From Bacteroidales bacterium (GTDB lineage Bacteria; Bacteroidota; Bacteroidia; Bacteroidales; WCHB1-69): a stretch of DNA of 19,320 bases. The DNA is taken from NCBI GenBank assembly GCA_016290715.1, contig JAEEUY010000100.1, forward strand, positions 1-19,320. Reading direction: 5' to 3'. The notes under the pieces were generated by a model. The model was not told the origin of the DNA. It saw only the letters and a list, made by a program, of their open reading frames with translations, and did no database searches. Below, in pieces: positions 15,060 through 19,320 of this stretch; the stretch's first letter is position 1; every line of letters begins with the position of its first letter. Made by a program: the position numbers and the translations under genes.

Positions 15060-15998
15060 ATGGAAACATTTGAAGCAAATGAACAAAAAAAGATGGAAAA
15101 TCCGTTAAAGAAATGGGTTGTTATTTTGGGGATTTTATCGGTGATTCTATTCATTACGACCCTTATCTTTGGGGTTAAATCATGTAGTAAGTCTCGTGTT
15201 GAAACACAGATGACGGCGGTTACTGCGGAAAAGGATTCGTTATCAATAGAACTGCAAGCTCTTTTGGCAGAGCATGAGCGAATTAAGGCGGAAGCGGGTG
15301 AATTGGCTGAGCAGATGTCGGAAAAGGACAGCATTATCATGGCCAATGCGGCTGAAATACAGAAGTTAATTGCACAACAAGCAGATTATAATAAAATCAA
15401 GAAACAGTTGGCACGTCTTCAAAATATTTCCAAAGAGTATGTTGAAGAGATGAATAAGTTGATAGAGGAGAATAAGGTTTTGAAAGAGGAAAACACGCAG
15501 CTGAATGAATCATTAACCAAGTCACGTGAGGAAAACACGCAGATGGCGAAAAGCAACGAAAACCTGACCGCCAAAATTAATACGGCGGCGAAGTTGAAAG
15601 CTTACAATATTCGTACTACGGGGGTTTACAAGAAATCCAAAAAAGGCGATGAGGTGGCAACGGATAAGGCATCTAAAGTGAGAAGAATAAAAACCACTTT
15701 CACCTTGGCAGAAAATTCTTTAATTGAACCAGGCGCTTTGAATGTATATTGCCGTGTTTCTGTTCCCGGAGACGGAAGAGTGCTTACTCCCGGTAAGAGC
15801 GATGCCTATACTTTCATGCACGACGGACAGCGATTACAATATACCGCAAAATCTTCCGTGAATTATGTGAATAAGGCGGAAAATGTTACTATGTACTGGG
15901 ATTTGCGCGAAGGGGATAAGGCAGTGAAAGGCACCTATATCATTCAGGTGTATTCTGATGATAGCCTGTTGGGCGAAACGCGCATGATTCTTCAATAG
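15060..15998 (+). CDS. Membrane-anchored coiled-coil protein
   Basis: I do not recognise a named family. The 312 residues comprise a short charged cytoplasmic N-terminus (1-18), one transmembrane helix (about 19-39, WVVILGILSVILFITTLIFGV), a long heptad-rich coiled coil (about 48-177, rich in E, K, Q, L and A), and a beta-rich C-terminal domain (about 180-312) ending GTYIIQVYSDDSLLGETRMILQ. The topology suggests a single-pass inner-membrane protein with the coiled coil and the terminal domain in the periplasm. Within the coiled coil, ENTQ is repeated 14 residues apart, from a 42-base direct repeat. It may be a structural, septation or envelope-spacing protein, but that is speculation. The gene ends at a bidirectional terminator (16026-16056). 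Confidence 0.85.
   Translation: METFEANEQKKMENPLKKWVVILGILSVILFITTLIFGVKSCSKSRVETQMTAVTAEKDSLSIELQALLAEHERIKAEAGELAEQMSEKDSIIMANAAEIQKLIAQQADYNKIKKQLARLQNISKEYVEEMNKLIEENKVLKEENTQLNESLTKSREENTQMAKSNENLTAKINTAAKLKAYNIRTTGVYKKSKKGDEVATDKASKVRRIKTTFTLAENSLIEPGALNVYCRVSVPGDGRVLTPGKSDAYTFMHDGQRLQYTAKSSVNYVNKAENVTMYWDLREGDKAVKGTYIIQVYSDDSLLGETRMILQ
15486..15542 (+). repeat. 15-base direct repeat, 42-base period, inside the coiled coil
   Basis: GAGGAAAACACGCAG occurs at 15486-15500 and again, identically, at 15528-15542. The 42-base offset equals 14 residues, or two heptads. The repeat encodes EENTQ in both copies, so the duplication preserves coiled-coil phase. Only two copies are present and the bases between them have diverged. 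Confidence 0.8.
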
Positions 15999-16025
15999 GT
16001 TATTCTTCAATTTTAAAATAATGTG

Positions 16026-16056
16026 AAGAGGATGGCTAAAAAATAGTCATCCTCTT
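16026..16056. terminator. Bidirectional intrinsic terminator
   Basis: AAGAGGATG at 16026-16034 pairs perfectly with CATCCTCTT at 16048-16056; CT/AG inside may add two more pairs after a one-base mismatch. On the + strand it is followed by TTATT; on the - strand it is followed by an A/T-rich stretch. It lies 27 bases after the coiled-coil gene stop and directly abuts the TAA (16057-16059) of the convergent gene, so it can serve both. Confidence 0.75.
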
Positions 16057-16452
16057 TTATTGCAGTCCGGCATGTCGGTTAGCCCAGCGTTCAGTATAGA
16101 AATTATCGTAATTTTCAGCGGGTTTGTGCAACAAAAGGTGAGTTAATGAGGGAATGCCAATGATGAAAAGGTATAAAGGACCGAAAATTTTTGAATCCAC
16201 GGTGTGCCCATCCACTTCGTGTCGGATGATTCTTTCATTGTGTAGGCAGGCGGGTGCAATGAAGGCGAAGCTGCCTAATGAAACACCGCCCGCCACGTGG
16301 GGCAATGCCACGCAGAAGGCAAAACAGTAATTCCGATAGGCAATCAGTTGCTTTTCCCGAGAGAATGCCCAAATACACAAACCGATTATATTTTGCGGCA
16401 ATTGCCAAATAAAAAGTATGGCAAAAACAAGAATATGAGCAGCTCTTTTCAT
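16057..16452 (-). CDS. Small membrane protein with HExxGH motif (metallopeptidase-like)
   Basis: ATG 16452 gives 131 residues; a TTG two codons upstream is less likely. There are hydrophobic segments at about 7-30, 43-70 and 91-108. The striking part is HEVDGH (His78-Glu79 ... Gly82-His83) followed by TVDSKIFGPLYLFIIGIPS, and then YTERWANR with Glu121. HE followed closely by GH, then a conserved GPLYL segment and a TERWAN motif, reads like a membrane-embedded zinc site in small Bacteroidetes proteins. However, the spacing is HExxxH counted between the histidines, one residue longer than the classic HExxH of zincins. No function is established. It starts 21 bases after the lipoprotein gene on the same strand, so they probably form a two-gene operon. 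Confidence 0.75.
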   Translation of the reverse strand: MKRAAHILVFAILFIWQLPQNIIGLCIWAFSREKQLIAYRNYCFAFCVALPHVAGGVSLGSFAFIAPACLHNERIIRHEVDGHTVDSKIFGPLYLFIIGIPSLTHLLLHKPAENYDNFYTERWANRHAGLQ

Positions 16453-16473
16453 AAGCAATTCAGGTAGTCGGGT

Positions 16474-17292
16474 TTATTGTGGAAGATTCTTTCCCATTTC
16501 ACAAATCAACACTTCATTGTACTTTTCTTCTTTTGTAAATACCTCAAACAAAAACGCTTTGCAGGTAACAGGCGTATTTTCAGGAAAACCACAAGCATTC
16601 TCCACTCCTTTGAATGTGGTGAGATAGAACTCTTCGCCTCCTTGCGACAATAGGACGGCGGTAGGCTCTTTGGGAGTATCCTCTTCAAAATCTCGCATAT
16701 TATAGTAGGAAAGTTCTTCACGTAGCGTTTTTTCCTTGATGAATTTCAAATCATTTTCTTGAAAATTGAGAGTCCCTTTGCCGCAATGATGGTAGATGGC
16801 CTCAAAAGAGTGCAACGAGAAAGATATAGAGTCAATGTGGTTGTAATTCAGATGGTTACTAGTTAATATTGCAGAAGATCCATCTGAAAATTCGAGAAGC
16901 GAATGTGCCTTTTTCCCACATCCGCAATAGGTTTTTCCTTTAAATACAAAGAAAATCTCATATTGTAAAGAATCATCCCCAGAAACAGTATAACAGCAGT
17001 TGTGCTCCCAATTTTCATTGATGATGCCATAGATTATGTCATTGGAAAAGCCGATGGTATTATGATTGGCACTCTTTTCTGCAAATAGGGCACTCATTCT
17101 TATCTCTTGGTTGGCGCAAAAAAGAGTGATGGAATCATTGTGGATTTCCATCCGCCAGAAAGGTTCATCACCTTCAAAATAGTATTCGCGGACAGGTACA
17201 GAGGATGACTGTGTCGGGACAATGGAACAGGTCGGGCGGTCGCAGGAAATGAATGTCAGTACAACAAGGGCTATGGATAATAATTTCTTCAT
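16474..17292 (-). CDS. Lipoprotein with COG3650-like domain
   Basis: The start chosen is ATG 17292 (MKKLLSIALVVLTFISC), giving 272 residues with a lipoprotein signal and lipidation expected at Cys17 (FISC, a slightly relaxed lipobox). After a short spacer, GDEPFWRMEIHNDSITLF (about 41-58) and a later YCGCGK match the paired EPFW... and GCG motifs of COG3650-type envelope proteins, which are uncharacterised. The remaining part (about 140-272) is beta-rich with several cysteines and ends in a conserved-looking CEMGKNLPQ. It should sit in the periplasm or outer membrane. It heads a likely operon with the HExxGH protein, and a -7 promoter match occurs at 17401-17408. Domain naming rests on the two short motifs only. 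Confidence 0.75.
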   Translation of the reverse strand: MKKLLSIALVVLTFISCDRPTCSIVPTQSSSVPVREYYFEGDEPFWRMEIHNDSITLFCANQEIRMSALFAEKSANHNTIGFSNDIIYGIINENWEHNCCYTVSGDDSLQYEIFFVFKGKTYCGCGKKAHSLLEFSDGSSAILTSNHLNYNHIDSISFSLHSFEAIYHHCGKGTLNFQENDLKFIKEKTLREELSYYNMRDFEEDTPKEPTAVLLSQGGEEFYLTTFKGVENACGFPENTPVTCKAFLFEVFTKEEKYNEVLICEMGKNLPQ

Positions 17293-17400
17293 AGATATTA
17301 CTGATCTTGCATTATTAATATTCTGTAATTTTTGTATCTTATTGAAAATTAATAATTTGATTTTTTTATATTCGCACAGTTTTATCAGCGTTTTGTGCGG

Positions 17401-17408
17401 CAAAAGTA
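17401..17408 (-). promoter_or_regulatory. Possible -7 promoter element for the lipoprotein gene
   Basis: On the - strand this is TACTTTTG, matching TAnnTTTG. A start near 17394 would give a rather long leader of about 100 bases before ATG 17292. No -33 element is evident. Confidence 0.35.
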
Positions 17409-17431
17409 CGCAGAATTTTGGAAATTCGGGA

Positions 17432-17701
17432 ATGCACTTTCGTTATCATACTCGCATCTGTATTTTCAATGGTCAGCGTATGTACCGCCTTACTTGTCGT
17501 ATCAAAAGTCAACCCTTCTTTTGGGAAATATTCGTTCTGCCTAATGGCACTTGGTATGTCACAGAGCCATTTAACACAAGGAAGTCTTGGCCCACCTATT
17601 GGCTTGCGTCGAAGGCCATCAACCACATGGATTCAGTGGAAATCTTTTATCCTACCGAAGATGTCCGGGATACAGTGAGAATTCACAGAATGGAGGATTG
17701 A
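17432..17701 (+). CDS. Hypothetical 89-residue protein
   Basis: I do not recognise the family. The frame from ATG 17432 to TGA 17699-17701 encodes an aromatic-rich, largely beta-like protein with motifs such as PFFWEIFVLPNGTWYVTEPF and KSWPTYWLASKAI. These read more like a real protein than the overlapping frames on either strand. No signal peptide or membrane helix is seen. A GAATTTTG at 17413-17420, one base off the -7 consensus, follows a TTTG at 17392-17395 after 17 bases and could be its promoter, back to back with that of the lipoprotein gene; the leader would be very short. Two other frames (+ 17418-17678 and - 17366-17626) cover the same bases but have less protein-like composition. 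Confidence 0.45.
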   Translation: MHFRYHTRICIFNGQRMYRLTCRIKSQPFFWEIFVLPNGTWYVTEPFNTRKSWPTYWLASKAINHMDSVEIFYPTEDVRDTVRIHRMED

Positions 17702-17788
17702 TAGACTGCTTTGGTGAGATTTTTTTTGCGGATAGTGGGAAGTGGTGGTGGAGGAGTAGAGTTTGGTTGGATTAGTTGCCGTATGCCG

Positions 17789-17821
17789 TTGCAATGAGGT
17801 GGCGGATTTTATGTATTTTTG
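17789..17821 (+). promoter_or_regulatory. Bacteroidetes promoter (TTG-N22-TATTTTTG) of the T9SS cargo gene
   Basis: TTG at 17789-17791 and TATTTTTG at 17814-17821 are separated by 22 bases, close to the Bacteroidetes sigma-factor consensus TTTG-N19-21-TAnnTTTG. The implied start near 17828 gives a leader of about 21 bases to the ATG at 17849. This is the best-formed promoter in the window. Confidence 0.6.
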
Positions 17822-17848
17822 CCGTGTAAAATTTTAAATTATTTATCT

Positions 17849-18613
17849 ATGAAAAAGTTAGCTCTTATTTTATTCTTATGTGCTATGATTTCAACGTCAT
17901 TTGCACAAATGACATTATTGCATACTTTTCCATCTTATGATTATTATGTAGTGGGAGATTATGTGAATGAATCTATAGATAGATATGTGATACAAGATGG
18001 AAATACTATACAAATTTACAAACCAGATTTTTCATTAGAAAAAACCGTGACCTTAAATCTTCCGAGTGGATATACTTTGTCCATTGCCTCCGTTTCTCAG
18101 CATTTATATAATACTGACAACAGTTATGAAATCAGTATAATAGCGTTTAATAATAGTGAGACATCAAACCAACGGTATTATCATGCTATCGTAAATGAAA
18201 ATGGCTCTGTCCTTCAGAATTTCGGTTACGCATATTCTCTCTCGGGTACGTGTTGCCGAATAGGTGGACAATTAAGATATGTTTTAAGTAAGATGATGTT
18301 CGATGGTTCTATACTAAGCAAAAGTTTGGAAGTGTATTCCTGTAGTGGCAATTATTCAGGAATTGCACCAATTGAAGCGCCCAATCAATTATTACCCTAT
18401 CCCAATCCTGCAACTTCTATTATTAACTTGCCCTATGAGTTAACTCAAGGCACAACTGCTGAAATGAAAATATTTAACAGCAACGGTCAATTGGTGGAAG
18501 TTAAACAGTTGGGCTCTCATTTTAACAATATCCTTCTCAATGTTGACAACTATGTTCCCGGAATCTATTTTTATGAATACAATGGAAATAGAGGAAAATT
18601 TATTGTTCAATAA
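17849..18613 (+). CDS. Secreted protein with T9SS type A sorting domain
   Basis: The ATG at 17849 gives 254 residues; a TTG ten codons upstream lies next to the promoter and is rejected. A signal peptide is clear (MKKLALILFLCAMISTSFA, cleavage before Gln20). Residues 20-175 form a beta-rich region with repeated short strands (for example YDYYVVGDYVNE, NTIQIYKPD, YEISIIAFN) but no recognisable enzyme or binding motif. Residues 180-254 are a type A T9SS C-terminal domain: PYPNPATSIINLPYEL, then MKIFNSNGQLVE, then the NVDNYVPGIYFYEY stretch and GKFIVQ. The protein should cross the inner membrane by Sec and the outer membrane by T9SS, with the sorting domain cleaved and the cargo released or anchored. 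It has its own promoter and no co-oriented close neighbour. The cargo function is unknown. Confidence 0.88.
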   Translation: MKKLALILFLCAMISTSFAQMTLLHTFPSYDYYVVGDYVNESIDRYVIQDGNTIQIYKPDFSLEKTVTLNLPSGYTLSIASVSQHLYNTDNSYEISIIAFNNSETSNQRYYHAIVNENGSVLQNFGYAYSLSGTCCRIGGQLRYVLSKMMFDGSILSKSLEVYSCSGNYSGIAPIEAPNQLLPYPNPATSIINLPYELTQGTTAEMKIFNSNGQLVEVKQLGSHFNNILLNVDNYVPGIYFYEYNGNRGKFIVQ

Positions 18614-18698
18614 TAATTAGGGCGACCGGGCACGCTTTCCACTAAATCTTTTCTGACGAAAAGAATACTGCTGCAATCGTTGTCGCGGATACCAAGGT

Positions 18699-18737
18699 AA
18701 CAAAACCGCTGCCAAAGACCACGGCAGCGGTTTTGTT
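18699..18737. terminator. Strong, probably bidirectional intrinsic terminator
   Basis: AACAAAACCGCTGCC at 18699-18713 pairs perfectly with GGCAGCGGTTTTGTT at 18723-18737: a 15-bp stem with a 9-base loop. The stem has a GC-rich upper half and an A/T-rich base, so either strand ends in a T-rich run. It lies 86 bases after the T9SS gene stop and is its likely transcription end. Confidence 0.75.
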
Positions 18738-18904
18738 TGTTCCATTTTTGTTCCGATTTGTATGTGCGCAAATTGTAGTGTAATAACCTGATTCTCAATA
18801 TTTAACGATAGAATTTCCGCACTATATCCGTGTCGTTTTGTTCCGATTCTGTTTCGAAACAAAGTAATAAAACTGATTTTCAATTGGTTATAGGTGAATT
18901 GTTC

Positions 18905-18935
18905 TGCTGTTTTGTTGCACAAAATCAGCATTTTT
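18905..18935 (+). terminator. Second terminator-like hairpin with U-tract
   Basis: TGCTGTTTTGT at 18905-18915 pairs with ACAAAATCAGCA at 18919-18930 through 11 base pairs with one bulged T (18925) and a 3-base loop (TGC). It is followed directly by TTTTT at 18931-18935. The form is that of a + strand intrinsic terminator, but no gene that it would terminate is seen just upstream. Confidence 0.5.
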
Positions 18936-19191
18936 CCATCTTCAAAGAGCATACCGTTTCACAACAGAGGACAGCTGCAATGTGTAATTGTTTTTAACAC
19001 AACAAATTAATGTAGCAATAAATTGTTGCAGAACAACGCTGAAAAAATACGCAGAATTTCGGATTTTCGCCTTGAAATCAATAGAAATTGAAAATTATTT
19101 CCGTAGGTGAAATATTTGTATGGGGCTGCAGTACATGTGTGTTTTATGAAATTATATTTTGTCAGATAAGATATTTCTCGGAGAATAGTTG

Positions 19192-19199
19192 TAATTTTG
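19192..19199 (+). promoter_or_regulatory. Bacteroidetes -7 promoter element for the gene at the right edge
   Basis: TAATTTTG matches TAnnTTTG. The start would be near 19206, 11 bases before the ATG at 19217. No TTTG is found at standard -33 spacing; the nearest is 30 bases upstream. Confidence 0.5.
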
Positions 19200-19216
19200 T
19201 GGAAAAATTTGGAAAT

Positions 19217-19320
19217 ATGAATGTCGAGAAACAGTTGTCGGTTGAAGAATACAATGAATGGAAACAATCAGTGATAGAACACATCAAAGAAAGGCGGATG
19301 GACGCCGTTTTCTCTGTCAA
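19217..19320 (+). CDS. 3'-truncated CDS, possibly DUF1016 N-terminal domain (YhcG type)
   Basis: The ATG at 19217 opens a frame that is still open at the window end: 34 codons plus two bases, beginning MNVEKQLSVEEYNEWKQSV. The following IEHIKERRMDAVFSV, with Asn or Lys as the next residue, resembles the start of DUF1016 proteins, in which a helix of the form IkxxIxxaxxxAxxxvN opens the domain. DUF1016/YhcG proteins carry a PDDEXK-type nuclease domain and are often found in accessory or defence-related loci. With so few residues this is a weak guess; any short helical N-terminus could look alike. A -7 promoter element 17 bases upstream supports a real gene start. A second ATG at 19221 is in another frame. 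Confidence 0.45.
   Translation, partial: MNVEKQLSVEEYNEWKQSVIEHIKERRMDAVFSV

Larger units (their letters stand above)
18614..19216. other. 603-base gap without a convincing gene
   Basis: I find no protein-like reading frame here. The two open - strand frames (18607-18798 and 18617-18952) have unusual composition and run through a perfect 15-bp hairpin. The gap holds three stem-loops: a 7-bp stem with a TGAC loop at 18647-18664, the long stem at 18699-18737, and a U-tract hairpin at 18905-18935. A 13-base direct repeat, TTTTGTTCCGATT, lies at 18746-18758 and 18836-18848. The last 25 bases contain a promoter element for the next gene. No tRNA or insertion-sequence ends were recognised. Confidence 0.6.

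Noticed and set aside
14999..15346. A longer N-terminus for the comF-type protein.
   Set aside because: It would overlap the divergent coiled-coil gene by nearly 300 bases; the ATG at 14998 leads directly into the zinc ribbon.
17418..17678. Overlapping + strand frame (86 residues) and the - strand frame 17366-17626.
   Set aside because: Both cover the 17432-17701 ORF but have less convincing composition and no promoter or start support; at most one of the three can be real.
18617..18952. A 111-residue - strand open frame after the T9SS gene (and a shorter one at 18607-18798).
   Set aside because: The composition is not protein-like, the frame runs through a perfect 15-bp terminator hairpin, and no promoter element or recognisable motif supports it.
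17407..19059. Shared 12-mer TACGCAGAATTT at 17407-17418 and 19048-19059, considered as a regulatory repeat.
   Set aside because: A 12-base match is expected by chance several times in a window of this size, and the flanks diverge.

Overview
The window looks like a chromosomal segment of a member of the phylum Bacteroidetes (Bacteroidota), probably of the order Bacteroidales. Four things point there: a protein with a type IX secretion system (T9SS) C-terminal sorting domain (17849-18613); repeated matches to the Bacteroidetes -7 promoter consensus TAnnTTTG shortly upstream of start codons; no clear Shine-Dalgarno sequences; and typical Bacteroidetes families (DUF1599, a DoxX/MauE-like protein with a C-terminal thioredoxin-like region, secreted TlpA-like proteins). 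No genus can be assigned from sequence alone. I see no rRNA, tRNA, CRISPR array, insertion sequence or prophage.

Layout. Left part (1-6843): the end of a small DUF486 membrane protein, then class II fumarase (fumC) on the + strand. Imidazolonepropionase (hutI) and a ClC-type chloride transporter with CBS domains follow on the - strand. A large membrane-bound nucleotide-sugar 4,6-dehydratase (WbpM/PglF/CapD type) on the + strand diverges from the ClC gene. Middle part (6846-14998): a long - strand gene string. In transcription order it is a ComF-type phosphoribosyltransferase, two tandem paralogous secreted thioredoxin-fold proteins, a DUF1599 protein, the DoxX/MauE-like protein, arginyl-tRNA synthetase (argS) and the ribosome-assembly GTPase rsgA. 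The last five genes are separated by only 1-25 bases and probably form one operon. Right part (15060-19320): a membrane-anchored coiled-coil protein ending at a bidirectional terminator; a - strand pair encoding a COG3650-like lipoprotein and a small membrane protein with an HExxGH motif; a doubtful 89-residue ORF; the T9SS cargo protein; a 603-base gap without a convincing gene but with terminator-like hairpins; and the first 34 codons of a gene that may belong to the DUF1016/YhcG nuclease family.

How the genes fit together. Most of the window is core metabolism and housekeeping: TCA cycle, histidine degradation, ion transport, surface-polysaccharide sugar synthesis, tRNA charging and 30S maturation. 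The most coherent theme beyond that is envelope thiol chemistry: two exported CxxC thioredoxin-fold proteins sit directly upstream of a DoxX/MauE-like membrane protein carrying a DCGCFG motif. That functional link is inferred from gene order and motifs. I did not find a clear-cut new defence or mobile system. The least explained places are the thiol cluster, the lipoprotein/HExxGH pair, and the 603-base gap with the partial gene at the right edge.
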